Positions 47,601 to 59,985 of a stretch of 64,000 bases of DNA are shown piece by piece; the first letter of the stretch is position 1, and each line of letters opens with the position of its first letter. The stretch comes from Ryuthela nishihirai (taxonomy: Eukaryota > Arthropoda > Arachnida > Araneae > Heptathelidae): the NCBI GenBank assembly GCA_038380435.1, contig JAWZYU010000013.1, forward strand, positions 9,809,901 through 9,873,900. Direction: 5' to 3'. Both the position numbers and the translations under genes were made by a program. Under the pieces are notes generated by a model. The model searched no databases. It was not told the DNA's origin and was given only the letters and a program-made list of their open reading frames with translations.

Positions 47601-47919
47601 TTCATACTCCGTAGTTGCCATTTTATGGGACACATCACTCAGAGATAAAGAGGAAGATTTATTCGACATCAGCTTCATATACATATGACCATATTCCGAA
47701 TGACATGTTTAATGGGAAGTGAAATATTTTATCGCTGGAAAATAAAATGGTTTTATTGGAAATATATTGCTGAAAAGCGGATATCAGAAATTAAAATATG
47801 AAATCACAGATAGGTAAAAGGGCAGGCACGTCCTCGTGAGAAATAATACAAAAAAAAAAAGTTAAAAGGCAACAAGAGAAAAAAAAAATATATAAAAAAA
47901 TTGAGCTTTTCGCCTCAAA
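44618..47919. other. Host intergenic DNA, no supported gene
   Basis: Only scattered short frames; the longest (46389-46844, 151 codons) shows no domain, a G run and a hairpin within it. A perfect 14-bp inverted repeat lies at 46798-46831. 47840-47910 is A-rich, with runs of 10 and 8 A. Confidence 0.6.
46798..46831. other. Perfect 14-bp inverted repeat (hairpin)
   Basis: CCACATTGCAAAGA and TCTTTGCAATGTGG pair perfectly around a 6-nt loop. No flanking gene uses it. A small foldback relic, precursor-like hairpin or chance palindrome are all possible. Confidence 0.6.
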
Positions 47920-48275
47920 ACGGCAATTTTTCGCAAGAAATGGGCTAAATGGTTAGGTCACCAGGAGACTAAGGGCTAGGAGAAGAATGGGGGAAGGGGA
48001 CTCACTGGATAGCTTTTAGGAGAAAGATGGCAGCCTCCTGTCAAGGTCATCCAGTGTGTTCTTTAATGTTCACGAGATATGGCTCTCCTGCGCACGGAGT
48101 CACGGCTTAACGTCCCATCGGAAGAACGGCGGCCTTTCCAAGCCCATCGGTTTCCCCTTTCTGAGCGAGGCCAGAGTGGGTGAGGGTTTAGCGAAAATAA
48201 ATCTCAAAGCTGGCTCAGGCGGGACTCGAACCTGGGCCTGTAGCGCTACCGACTAAGCCAAGCTCCCTCCCCATC
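47920..48275 (-). mobile_element. tRNA-derived SINE, copy 1
   Basis: The right end holds GGGACTCGAACCTGGGCCTG and CTACCGACTAAGCCA, the reverse complement of a tRNA-like head with T-arm (box B) and D-arm (box A) sequences, so the element reads on the minus strand. The body shares with the other copies GGTCATCCAGTGTGTTCTTT, a CACGGCTTAACGTCCCATC core and GGCGGCCTTTCCAAGCCCAT. It is diverged from the others at several percent or more by eye. Confidence 0.75.
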
Positions 48276-51017
48276 TGAAAGAGAAGATTTTGAAAATACT
48301 GACTAAACGAAGGAGGTTGTGATCAGTGGAGGATGACTTAAGAGTTATCATCGTGCAACCATGAATGGAAGGATTTCCCGCAATTATCCAAGGTCAGCAG
48401 GAGCAGGCTAACAAGAGAGACGAGCTATTTCAACGCTTCTTCTCCAGGGAGAGATCAAAAAACACACTCCACGCATTCGTTACTTTCAGAACCTAAAGGA
48501 AGACACGTGCAACAAAAGTTTTGCGACGGCGAGATCACAGAGATCGATTTCGTCTCACCTCAGAACGAAGCGAAATCTCTCTGAAATTTGCCATGAGTTG
48601 ATTTGCCATGAGCACATGCATTAGAGAGCACCTGAAATATTTAAAGGATGAGAGAGAAACGTTTCTAGAAGAGAACTCATGTGTAGAATGAAGTCGGACT
48701 ATAGCTCTTCTTAATGAAATACTTTAAATAACAACCACAATTCTGGCATCACCCATTAAGACCTCCTCAAGGTGCTTTCGTGCAGGGCCTGCTACCGGAA
48801 GTAAGAGCAAATGAGGAGTTCCCATTTAGAGTTCTTCTTGCTTACGTTTGCATGATAGTAAAAAGAGGTTTCATTTGTTAAGTAGAAGTTATTTATTCAT
48901 TTAATTATTCAAGTCATGAAATGCTGAAGTTTAAATTATTGTCTGTAGGAATGAAATCTCATTTGCAAGGTTTGCAAATGAAGACAAGACCTCCTCTCTT
49001 TGGAGTTTCGCAATCATTTCTGGCGAAAGGGCGCCCTCAAGATTGAGAGGCAAGAGTTGCACTTTCTCCCTTTCTCGGGAAAGATGAAACTTTTCAACTT
49101 CGTTACTTGTTGCCGGCACGAAGTAATCACTCTGCATTGAAATGAAGTCGTCTGACTTTCTGTCCGGGAAGAATTTGCATTTGCGCGTCACGCATCTCCG
49201 CCGCCGAGGAGGATGCCAGATTCTGCCTTCCAATGACTCCGTAATGCCTCGAAATTTGCAATGCATCTGTTCAACAAAGGTAACAAATAAAGCGGTGCTT
49301 TTGTCCCGGGAGAATCTCTCTCTCGAGGCGCAGGTGCGGCTCGTGCACCCACTTGACATTCTCTGTCCTCGGCGATTACGTATTCAGGAGGGTCTGGGGA
49401 CGAGGAGGTAATGAAGCAACTGGGCCTCATTAAATATTCAGCGCCTAATAAAGCTGCTCCTGGCTCGCGAGGCCAAGACGCGGGTGTCCGAGCTGTGGCG
49501 GATACGGCTGTCAAATTTCTCTCTCGTTATTGAATGTGAAGGAAACGACGAAAATTGGCTTTCGTTGGACAAGTCCTCTCTCGAAGGTGTGCGTCTACCG
49601 AAGACGAAATGATCACTCTCTCATTCATGCAGACTGGCCCTGCGGAGACTCATCGGGAGTCATCTTAAATGGTCGCGAGGATTAAAGCCATTGGGAAATA
49701 ATTCACTCCATTTCTAAGAATGTTGAACCACAGTGCTTAGACAGGCTAAAAATAAACTCAGGTGGCAGTGGCATCGCATCGGGAGCCAAAGACAAATATT
49801 CAGAAGTACATAGGTGGAATGTTTGAAGAAATTGCGGGGGGTGGGGGGAGTGGTCTGAAAAGGCCTCTGTGTTGTGGTCACGTGGTGGAAATGATTATAC
49901 TTTGACTTTCTGAGTCTTTGCGCCTGCAAACGAATTTCTACATATCTGTGCATTTTTACCATTTTCAGAAAATTCGAATAGTTACAATACATTTTCAGTT
50001 TATCTGTCCTCCGATTGTAACAAAGTGTTATTTCATTTAAGTGTCACGTGATCCTCGTTCAATCCTTATCTCCAGGGGAAGATAACCTCTTTCCTCTCAG
50101 TCGCAGAGCTATTTGCTTATCATCAGGTTGTCGCGAGAAGCATCATCGATACAATTAATCGTAAAGGATAAATGAATCATTAGAAAAGAAATATTTTCTA
50201 ACATCTCGGGATTAAACTTCCGCTGATGAGATTGGGGTGGTGGTGGGGGGAGAGGGATTTCTCCTCCTCCTTTCATCTCAGGCCAAGTTCTACAAGAAAG
50301 AGGAACAGTGCTGAAGGAGAAACGCTTTGCGCAGCAACGAGAAGTGGTCACCTGAACGATAGACGGCATTCGGGATGATTGACAGGTGATTCGAAATGGT
50401 CATCAGCTTTGTTAATGGAAGGCCTTGTTTCCTTTCGACATTATCTATATTGGCGTCACTTCAGAGATATATTTTTTGAGTGTGCTGTTCCATTTGTCAC
50501 GAACGAAGTGAATATGTCCTCTTCAGTTCAGGTCCGTCATATCAGCAACTTTCTCAACACGACGCTCTCAGCTTGAAACGTTCCTCATCTCGATGTTACA
50601 GATTTCGCGTCGAAACAATAAAGTGGCGGTCGCCCGACCTTATAACCAAGGCCTAAGAAAGAGAGATAATTGTAGCAGTTCCAATGAGTTCTGGTTTTGA
50701 GAGTTGATCACCGATCGCCCCCAAACCCCTCCAAAAAAATCTTCTTGTAACTGCCATTGAAACGAAATTAGATTGTTTGGCCATTCCTCAGAAAAACTGA
50801 ACAGAAGGTGACAAAAAATAAATTTTGTTCTCTCATCGATTAAGATCGGGAATATTTTCACTTTTTCTCTCGCTTCTGGCAGCAGACTAGCCTCTTAGGA
50901 TCATCGGAGGAGGACTTCTATTACGCAATGGGGATTAAGTGAACTGGAAGACATTTAAGGTTATTAATATCCCAAAGGCTAATGATAATATCGAGAAGAT
51001 GTTTTTACATCGGAACA
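48276..51017. other. Host intergenic DNA, no supported gene
   Basis: Frames up to 142 codons occur (48931-49359) but overlap others on both strands, lack domain features and show no coding periodicity I can see. G-rich runs lie near 49840 and 50240. Confidence 0.55.
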
Positions 51018-51407
51018 GGTTGGGTTGGGTTGTTTTACCTCTGAGCGGCACTTTTTTGCACACCATGGGCTAAATGGCCAGGTCACATGGACCCCGAAGG
51101 CTCAGAGAAGGTTGGGGGAGGGGACACACTGGAACAGCTGTTGGGAGACAGATGGTAGCCTCCCGTCAAGGCCATCCAGCGTGTTCTTTAACGTGCACAG
51201 GGTATGGCTCTCCCGCACACGGGACTACGGCTTAACGTCCCATCCGACGGACGGCGGCCTTTCCAAGCCTATCGGTGTCCCCTACTGACCGTGGGCAGGG
51301 CGGGGAATTTTGCAGAGATAAATCTCGACGCTGACCCAGCTGGGACTCGAACCTGGGAACTACAGATTACGAGCCTAGCGTGCTACCAACTGAGCCACCC
51401 CCGCCCC
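51018..51407 (-). mobile_element. tRNA-derived SINE, copy 2 (full length)
   Basis: The most complete copy. In the minus reading it starts with GGTGGCTCAGTTGGTAGCAC, a good box A, then GGTTCGAGTCCC, a perfect box B. The conserved central domain (ACGGCTTAACGTCCCATCCG on plus, about 51230-51250) follows, then a tail containing CTCTGAGCGGCAC and AACCCAACC-type repeats. RNA polymerase III transcription from the tRNA-like head and mobilisation by a LINE are expected for this class. Confidence 0.8.
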
Positions 51408-53179
51408 TTACATCGGAACAGTTTAGTTTATTTTTAAAAGCATTACGTTCAACAACTTATTAATCTTTACTTTAAGCGCTTAAATCTTTTGGATTCGGTT
51501 CCTTTTTAATGGAAATAAGAGAGGAGGATGATTTATATGTCTAAAGAGGGCAGCACTTATTAGCCATTACTACCGATTCAAAGGATTACGTTAACGAAGT
51601 GTAACATTCAGCTCCTCTTGGATCGAGAATCTCCTTCGTCTCCGCTCAGTGAGTGTCGTCGAGAGCCGAGTGATCGTTGCACTCCGCCATGGCAAAGAAA
51701 CTACCTTGGGGAAGGGAGGAGGGGGGTGGCTCATCTCCCTCCCCATTACGAGAAGGGAGGAGAGGGGTGACTCATCTCCCTCCCCATTACGAGGAGGTCA
51801 CCCAGGTAGTTAGCAGACGTTTTCACCTGGAATCGCGATCGATCTTTCTCCAAATGGGTTCCATTATTGATGGATGGCCCGCGTGCGTGTCTCGTGGCAT
51901 CACTCTGTCTCTGAGCATCCTTCCTCATCCCAGTTATCAGCTCCCTTCGTTCTTTCCTTCATCGCAGGAGAGGAAGAGCTAGCGAAAAGGTGGAGTAACT
52001 GACGACCATCCAGTAGCCATTCGCGAGCTTGTGAGCTCGCCCACTGACGACGCTACACAAGAGACTGAATATTTAATGGCGCCCCGGTAGTTTCATTAAA
52101 TTCTCGTCTTGAGTCCCTCTTGAATAGATGATGAGGTAGGGGTTTAGTGGAGGACGTGAGTAGGTATTGCGCACGCACATATTCAGAGAGAGAGAAGGAA
52201 GGGGGTGAAACCTTATTCCTTCCCCCCTTTCTCCTCAGTCGGCTGCACAGTTTATTTTGTTGTCCCATCTAACAATGCAGTTGCCAGTGTCTTCCTCCAC
52301 TAGGCCGTAATCACCATGACATCGCACGAGGCCGGAGATCCGTGGCAGCAGCAGAGATGGCTCTTCTGGGAGAGAGTCCGTCGACGAATTAGAGACTTCA
52401 AATGGCAGCAAGAAAGAAGAAAGTTTCGCGCCTACAAGGATCTCGGTTCAGCCTATTCGCTGGCTCTCGAGATCACGTCGCTGCATAACAAATGAATCTC
52501 TCTAAACTGTTTCTGGAAGTTCGAAAATGGAAGAATGGTCCTTTCTCAACGGGCTTTCATAACTTCGACATCCACGTGCACAAAACACGGATGGAATCTT
52601 CCGTTTGGTTGGACATTTGATAAGAATAAAGCTTTTCATTGCTGAAGGGGAAAGGAACCGTGGAGGCATTCAGCCACTAGAACAATCGGTGGAAATGGTA
52701 AGAGTTTTAAGAGTTCTGAAATTTAAAATTCTACTGGAAGGGAGGGGGAGGGGAGAGGTAGATGTAAAAAGCATTCAGGGGAGGGGGAGAAGTGAGATGC
52801 AAAACGTATTCGTGGAAGTCGCTGCATCAGGAAACGAGGAATTTCTGAAACCATCCCAGTCGCAAATGACAAGAAGCGAAAATGTTTCATCTCATGTGCG
52901 AGATCAAAATAACGAAGAGGAAAAAGATCGCCTAAAAATTAACTCTTTTATTCGAGGCAGACCACATAGAGAGGCCATCTGTTTCAGTTTCGCTGTTCGT
53001 GAAATCGAAAATCATCCTAGAAATATCGATTGTGAAAAATGCATTATTTTCAAATGAACGGATGATTTCGACATGGAGAAAAATTGTTCTTACCAGCGGT
53101 CCAGAAGCTTTTGCTTGTGGTCTATTGGAAAATATTTAATTTAAGGTGAAATTCGTTTTCGTTGCTGTTACAGTACGCA
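51408..53179. other. Host intergenic DNA with a short tandem duplication
   Basis: 51695-51790 is two copies of a 44-bp purine-rich unit (AAGGGAGGAG-GGGGT-CTCATCTCCCTCCCCATTAC). The rest holds only weak frames such as 52605-53057 (150 codons), which has Gly/Arg-rich low complexity and no domain. Confidence 0.55.
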
Positions 53180-54095
53180 GCAGTTAGGCAACAGATGATG
53201 CAGTAGCATGACGCAATAAGCCAACAGATGCCCTAGTAGATATGCAACAGCTAGCCAACAGATGCTGCAGTAGACATGCAACACTCAGCCAACAGATGTT
53301 GCAGTAGACATGCAACCTCAGCCAACAGATGATGCAGAAGACATGCAACACTCAGCCAACAGATGTTGCAGTAGACATGCAACCTCAGCCAACAGATGAT
53401 GCAGAAGACATGCAACACTCAGCCAACAGATGTTGCAGTAGACATGCAACCTCAGCCAACAGATGATGCAGAAGACATGCAATACTCAGCCAACAGATGT
53501 TGCAGAAGACATGCAACACCCAGCCAACAGATGTTGCAGTAGACACGCAACAGTCATCAAACAGATGATACTGTAGACATGCAAGTCATCTAACAGATGC
53601 TGCAGTAGACATGCAACAGTCATCAAACTGATAATGCAGTAGACATGCAATAGTCATCAAACAGATGATGCAGTAGACATGCAACAGTCATCAAACAGAT
53701 GATACAATAGACATGCAACAGTCATCTAACAGATGTTGCAGTAGACATGCAACAGTCATCAAACTGATAATGCAGTAGACATGCAACAGTCATCAAACAG
53801 ATGATGCAGTAGACATGCAACAGTCATCAAACAGATGATACAGTAGACATGCAACAGTCATCTAACAGATGCTGCAGTAGACATGCAACAGTCATCTAAC
53901 AGATGCTGCAGTAGACATGCAACAGTCATCAAACTGATAATGCAGTAGACATGCAACAGTCATCAAACAGATGATGCAGTAGACATGCAACAGTCATCAA
54001 ACTGATAATGCAGTATACTTGCAACAGTCATCTAACAGATGATGCAGTAGACATGCAACACTCAGCCAACAGATGCTGCAGTAGATGTGTATCAA
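53180..54095. repeat. About 33-35 bp minisatellite (CAACAGATGATGCAGTAGACATG)
   Basis: About 26 units. The left third has CACTCAGCCAACAGATGTTG linked to CAGTAGACATGCAA in alternating long and short forms. The right two-thirds has AACAGTCATCAAACAGATGA with TGCAGTAGACATGC. The two sub-families meet near 53,545, and the last units return to the CAGCCAAC form. No stable coding frame. Confidence 0.9.
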
Positions 54096-54263
54096 CGATA
54101 GCAAACGTCCTCTTCATCGATTCTCAATGACATTTCAGTTACTTTTAAGTACATGATCGCCATCAGGAAATTACAATTAAACCACCGAAATTGGTGACGA
54201 ATGCTCACCATGGGCACAGAACACCAATTGGTGGAAATCCATGGGGGCAGCTTACGTCTGGAT

Positions 54264-54840
54264 ATGGGTTAGGTTATTCTATCTCTAAATGAATCTTTTT
54301 CACAAATAATGGGCTGTCAGGTCACAAGGATCCCAATGTCTCAGAGAAGGTTGGGAAAGGGGACTCACTGGATATGTTACGAGATGGAGCACCACAATGG
54401 AGCTTCCACTGAAACTTCACATAATTAATGATTCGATGACACTGTTTTAAAAAACTATATCTATGCATTTTCATGTGATATTATTCTTCTCTCCTGCAGA
54501 TAAGCAGATGCTTTGCGGATCATTTGTTTAAACTTTTGTATAACTAACATGAATGTGAATAAAGATTATTACTATTATTATTTAAAAAAGGATAGTTGGT
54601 AGCTACCCATCAAAGATATCCAGCGTATTCTTTACTGTTCACAGGGTATGGTTCTGCTGCACAAAGGGACCACGGCTTAATGTCTCCGACTGACGGTGGC
54701 CTTTCCAAGCCCGTTGATGTCCTCTTTCTGATCGAGGACAGGGTGGTAGATTAACAGAGATAAATCTCAATGCTGGCACAGGTGGGACTCGAACCTAGGA
54801 ACTGCAGATCACAAGCCAGGTGCGCTTCCAGGCTGTGTAC
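54264..54840 (-). mobile_element. tRNA-derived SINE, copy 3, split by a nested insertion
   Basis: 54264-54380 holds the 3' part (GGTTATTCTATCTCTAAATG, AATGGGCTGTCAGGTCAC, GGACTCACTGGATA) and 54593-54835 the central domain and tRNA head (GGTGGGACTCGAACCTAGGA). Between them lie about 210 bp foreign to the SINE, ending AATAAAGATTATTACTATTA, which looks like the 3' end of a LINE-type transcript. The nested order dates the insertion after the SINE. Confidence 0.7.
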
Positions 54841-56744
54841 GGCTCAGAAGCCTTGTAAGTGTGACATGCGATGAAACTGTGCCCAGAATACTTCAAGCTG
54901 CATAATGAACCTTCCTACCACCCCTGGTGATGGTAATTGCTATCACCCATCATGAAGTGAAGAATCTTACTTGTTTGGGAAGTGGAAGAAAAATCTTCAA
55001 GGATGATGCTTTCCATTGGATGACACCATTAAAGATGAAATTACAAAGCGGATGCAAAGAAGGAAGAAGAATCCTTCTCTCGGACGGCTTCAACAAGATT
55101 ATCAATCGTTACGAAGGTAAGTCTGGCTACTACATGAAAAGTAATACACGTGTGGGGGGGGGATATTTTCTGTACATTGTCTCCTATTCCCTCCACAGCA
55201 GTGGAAGAGGGAACCTTACTTGCTGAATGACCTTAGTATAAAAAAGAAATTAAAATCGTTATATTAAAAAATGTAAATCTTTACATGAGTGAATAAATTA
55301 TGATGTGTAAACAATTATACCTCCATTATTGCAAAGAAAATCCCAAGTAGTTGCCAACAGTAGTTAACTGCAAACATTTAATAAGAAAACATGATCTATG
55401 ACTAACTGGTGCATTCCTAGTCGACTGACGAGGCGCCATTTGTTGTGAAAGGGATGATTCAGCAAAAGTTATTAATAAGATTTAACTGGGATCTTGAAAG
55501 AGATGGAAATCAAGGAAATCTTAAACTTAGTAGAGGGCTGTTTTTTTTTAAACTTTAAGTCGTACTTTATAATTGTTTTAGAAATTCAGAAATTTTTATC
55601 TCTTCTACATTTCAATTATTTTACGTGATTGAGCGTTTGTTGCTCGTATTCATTTAACAGATGCGGTTGAGGAAAGGGACGCATCCTCCGCTTATTGATG
55701 AAAAAAGATCGGCATCCCCCTTGCCCCCCCTCCCCCTGAATCTCTTTCTTCACTCCTAAGTGCTCAGCAAAGCAAACACGAAGCAGCGAGATAATCCCTC
55801 TTCTGCCTGAGAGATGTTCCCTCTCCTCGACAGTTAGGGACAATGCACGATCGCTGTCTGAGAGTCGTTTTATGTTTACCGACACTAATACCCTCAAGAG
55901 AATGTGCAAACAGCTTTTCAAACCGATCTCTAACGAGATTCTCTGCTCCAATCTCTCTTACATCCTGACTCTTTTGCTTGCACGAGATGCGATTGGAAGT
56001 GAAGCATTGAAACTGATTTCAGACGGATTACTGTGTTGCCATCGTGACCGAGTCTTCTTTTCCATTCGAGATCGTAGCTGTCTTCTTTACCAGAGGCGGC
56101 AATCGCTGCTCCACTCGTTAGAGGTCATTACTTGCTCTCCTTCCTTCGTTGTCCTCAGGCAGGACATCGATTCCTCCTCCAGGTGCACAACTCTCAGCAA
56201 AGGTTGTTCAAGAACACACTGTACAGCTTCTAATTACTCTCATCTACTATGTTCGTCGATCTGAGTGTATGAACCTCCTCCTGACCCTCGTGTTAGGGGT
56301 CAAAACCCAGTATCAAGAAGATCTGCTTCCTTCCTTCTGAAGTCCAGTGATGTACCCTGAAAGTGGGGGTGGGTGGGGTGGAAAATCGAAGAAAATCTCG
56401 ACCATTGCACCCGAACCTGTGAATTTTATACAATTTTCTTTATTAGAAAATCTTGCCTTTGATTTAATTGAAAATTTGCCATCCAGTTATGAGTCGCATT
56501 CTTTTTTTTTTTGTTTCCTATTCAATGATTCCGGATCGACTGCTTACATTCATGACAGTCTCGCATTAAAGCAGTCCCACTGATATTCCTCCTCTGAAGT
56601 GCCTCTTAACAGTGCAACAAAATGCTGCCTATGCAACCGTTTTCCTCAACGCCTAGCAACTCTCCAATACAATTGTAAACGTCTGTTGAAGGATTGGCCA
56701 TGCCATTTTTCCATCCACCTACTTTTCGCCGTTCGAGGATTCAG
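54841..56744. other. Host intergenic DNA, no supported gene
   Basis: Short frames only (up to 130 codons at 55872-56264, without a domain). A run of eight G lies at 55152 and C runs near 55727. Nothing diagnostic. Confidence 0.55.
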
Positions 56745-57090
56745 GTCGGGTTGTTTTACCTCGGAGAGGCACTTTTTTGCACACCATGGGCTAAATGGTC
56801 AGGTCACAAGGACCCCGAAGGCTCAGAGAAGGTTGTGGGAGGGGACCTACTGGAATAGCTGTTGGGAGACAGATGGTAGCCTCCCGTCAAGGTCATCCAG
56901 TGTGTTCTTTAACGTGCACAGGGTATGGCTCTCCCGCACATGGGGCCACGGCTTAACGTCCCATCCGACGGACGGCGGCCTTTCCAAGCCCATCGGTGTC
57001 CCCTACTGACCGTGGGCAGGGCGGGGAATTTTGCGGAGATAAATCACAACACTGGCCCAGCAGGGACTCGAACCTGGGAACTGCAGATTT
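56745..57090 (-). mobile_element. tRNA-derived SINE, copy 4
   Basis: Very close to copy 2 over the body (GTTTTACCTC-GAG-GGCACTTTTTTGCACACCATG through CCCTACTGACCGTGGGCAGG). It keeps GGGACTCGAACCTGGGAACT but is cut after CTGCAGATTT, losing the first part of the tRNA head. The similarity to copy 2 suggests recent activity. Confidence 0.8.
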
Positions 57091-58590
57091 CTAAGTATTT
57101 TTCTTGACTCATGGGCCTTCTGTTATAGGAGGTGCTGATTGAGACATGCGATTTGGTCCCCCCCCCCACACACACCATATCTTTCGATTAATTATTTCCC
57201 CTCCCCCGTCTATTCGACGCAACGTAATTGTTTTAAGTCTCCTGCCCTTAACTGACATCCAGAGGTTCTACTTTGCATAATTTTGCCTTGATTTTTGAGG
57301 TCCATGTGACTTGGCTATTGAGCACCTTGACTGAGCTGTCTCGCCTAATGCTCATCCAATACCACCTGGAAAAGGAAATGATCCCCTAAGAGGAATTTTA
57401 TTTAGTGGAGCGATTTCTGCAGAGGACGACGCCCTCTCTGCAATGTTAGAAGAAGACCTGAGAGAACTCTAAAGAGATGTCGAAGGAAGGAGAGAGGAAG
57501 CTTTCCGAGGCAATCAGGGCTCCTCTTAATAGAGGAGAGAATGTTTTCCGCCTGGCTGAGAAGTATTCCTATGTGACGAGAGTTTCCTCCCAGTGCATTA
57601 AGAAGAGAGCAAACTGAGAACATCCCTTCCCTTCTTCTCTTACTCGGAGTCGGAGGATGGTGCAAAGATGAAACTTCGATGCTCGTGAGTGAGTGCGAAG
57701 ATGAATGTGTGTCGGCCTTGGGAGTTGGGGGGGGGGGCTTCCGCAGCGCAGTGCATGAACTGCGAGGAGCTCCCAGATGCTGAACACCAGGCTGCCAGTA
57801 ATTATGTAACCAAGATGGATGATGGCAACACCAAACCCGTACTTTCTCTTCACGCCATGATCGATCATCTACGTTTGGAAGGTTAATCGGTGGCTGGCCC
57901 TCTTCCACGTCCGCCGCCAGAGAGGTGATCACTCTCAGTGACTCTCCTCCTCCTCCTCCTCCTCCGAGGAACAGCTATGCCTGCCAAGCAGAAGATCGCG
58001 ACGACTGTTTGCCGTCGCAATGCGTTTGTTTGGGGAAATGCAAATGTTACAGTTCGTCGTTGAAGGACACATAATTGGTTCTTTGGCGGAAATGGCGCTA
58101 AGAGACCACCGATGCTCAGTTCTGCTAACGAAGACCAGTGGAGCAATTTTTTGGAATCTATTTCTGTGGCCTACTGTATATGGCTCAACAGCTGAAGTGC
58201 ATCAGGGATGGAAAGTACAATCGATAAAATTTTGGGGCTTAGTTTGAAGAACTAATGCGGAGAACGAATTTTTCTCTTCCTCATTGGCCAGGGGAATAAC
58301 AAAATTCTCTTGTAGAGCACCCATTGCGCAAAATAAGCTGACGTTCTTGTTTCTGACAGAACTAGCTGCGCCTGCGCTGAAATATTCTCTTCTATTCTCA
58401 ACTCTAATCTCGGCGAAAAATGAAACATTGATGGAGAGGAGAGATTCCGTCGGATGGATAGTTAAGCATTGATCGCGTCGGCAGAAGAGCCATGCGCTAT
58501 GAACCTTAACGAACAAGCTAGATGACCTTTATGGGGAGTTTCTTTCTCCTAACATCCGTCCAGTGCATCTCCTTTCCCAACTTTTTCTGA
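57091..58590. other. Host intergenic DNA, no supported gene
   Basis: C and CA runs at 57160-57175, a 12-nt G run at 57727, and TCC repeats at 57945-57965. Frames up to 176 codons (57402-57932, minus) overlap others on the opposite strand and show no domain. Confidence 0.55.
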
Positions 58591-58725
58591 TCCTTGGGGG
58601 CGCTTGTCACCTTGCCGGGAGAGCAGGGTCTAGCAGAGAAATTCTTTGTGCAGACGCAGTTGGAACTGGAACCTGAGAAGATCAGGTTACGATATCAAAG
58701 CTCTATCGATTGAGCCACCAAGGCC
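58590..58725 (-). mobile_element. Second tRNA-like SINE fragment
   Basis: GGAACTGGAACCTGAGAAGA and ATCGATTGAGCCACCAAGGC are a worn tRNA-like head in minus orientation (box A GGTGGCTCAATCGATAGAGC is good). The attached body (CACCTTGCCGGGAGAGCAGG) is only loosely like the main SINE. It is either an old diverged copy or a different family. Confidence 0.5.
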
Positions 58726-58969
58726 CAGCCTATGAAATGTTTCTGAAGCCAATGTAGGAAGAACCGATTGCAGCCTGCGATCGAAGTGCGGCATGTAACA
58801 AACATGGCTCACAAAGAAAAAATTATGAAATAAAAGTAACTTGAACGATAAGCGATCCTTTCCTTTTTTTTGGTATTGGGAATTTAATATTTGTTTTAAT
58901 TTGGGACTTTCTAGAGATTGAGAGAGAGAGAGCACAACGCATCATTAGGTGAAGTGTCAGTTGTAAGAG

Positions 58970-59240
58970 GGTTGGGTTGTTTCACCTCTGAATGGCACAT
59001 TTTTGTATAGAGTGGGGACCCCGGGGGCTCACAGAATATGGAGGGAAGAAGGGGACCCACTGGACAGTTGGTGGGAGACAGATGGTAGCCTCCCGTCAAA
59101 GTCATCCAGCGTGTACTCTAACGTGCACAGGGTATGGCTCTCCCGTACACGGGGCCACGGCTTAACGTCCCATCAGACGGACGGCGGCCTTTCCAAGCCC
59201 ATCGGTTTCCCCCAATGACCGAAGGCAGGGCGGGGGGTCG
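58970..59240 (-). mobile_element. tRNA-derived SINE, copy 5, truncated head
   Basis: GGGTTGTTTCACCTCTGAATGGCAC through the central domain (CACGGCTTAACGTCCCATCA) to CCCAATGACCGAAGGCAGGG match copies 2 and 4. The element stops before the tRNA-like head, so it is truncated at the end that is normally 5'. Confidence 0.75.
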
Positions 59241-59985
59241 TGAGAGGATTGAGTGCGAAAAGAGGAAAAAAGTTGGACGACATTTTGGCGATGCTGATTG
59301 TGGAAAAGAAAAAGAGCGGGAAAGAGGAGATGCAGATTTTATTTCAAAAGGAATAAGAGACTAAATGGTGGCAACGAAAATAACGAAGGTAAAATGTCAT
59401 TTCTGCGAAGTGAAACAGAAGAAGCGGAAACTGTTGAGCAGCGTTTAGGAATTCATTTGGAGACAACAGATCAAGAGAATGGAACTTTAAATGCAAAAGA
59501 AAAAGCTCCGAGAAAAAATCCTCAATGGCATCCAGCACGTGACCAGGACATCTTTCGTAGTAGAAACAGAAATTGTGGTCAAAAGTCGTAAGTCTAACCG
59601 AAGAAATTTTGAAATTACAGATAATAGGGAAATACTAAAATTATTGAAATATGAATTAACAACGGACTAATTCTATTTATATTAACTAAACACCCTCAAT
59701 AGTAATTAAAATAATTAATGCATTCAAAAAGAAGAAACTGAAATAATACTATAAGGAAAAAAAATATCCTTGAAGCTGCTACCTGGCTGAAATGGAGGAA
59801 ATCTAGGATTGCGTTATTGGAAATATTGAAAAATTTATTAATGCTGATAATTGCTGTTTTTAAATGTTGGAGAAACAAAATTTATACATTTTATTTTAAA
59901 TAACACAGAAAAGTATGTTGGAATTGTATTTTCATTCTAATGTTTGAAATATTGAAGACTTTTGCAAATGTCATGAAATCGAATA
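59241..59985. other. Host intergenic DNA, no supported gene
   Basis: Purine-rich at 59240-59400, AT-rich after 59600. No convincing frame or repeat. Confidence 0.55.

Noticed and set aside
48931..49359. Host protein-coding exon
   Set aside because: Overlaps two other open frames on both strands, shows no domain and no splice sites that extend it.
51340..51405. tRNA gene on the minus strand
   Set aside because: Only box A/B-like sequence is present and the acceptor pairing is not maintained; it is the head of a SINE, as in the other copies.
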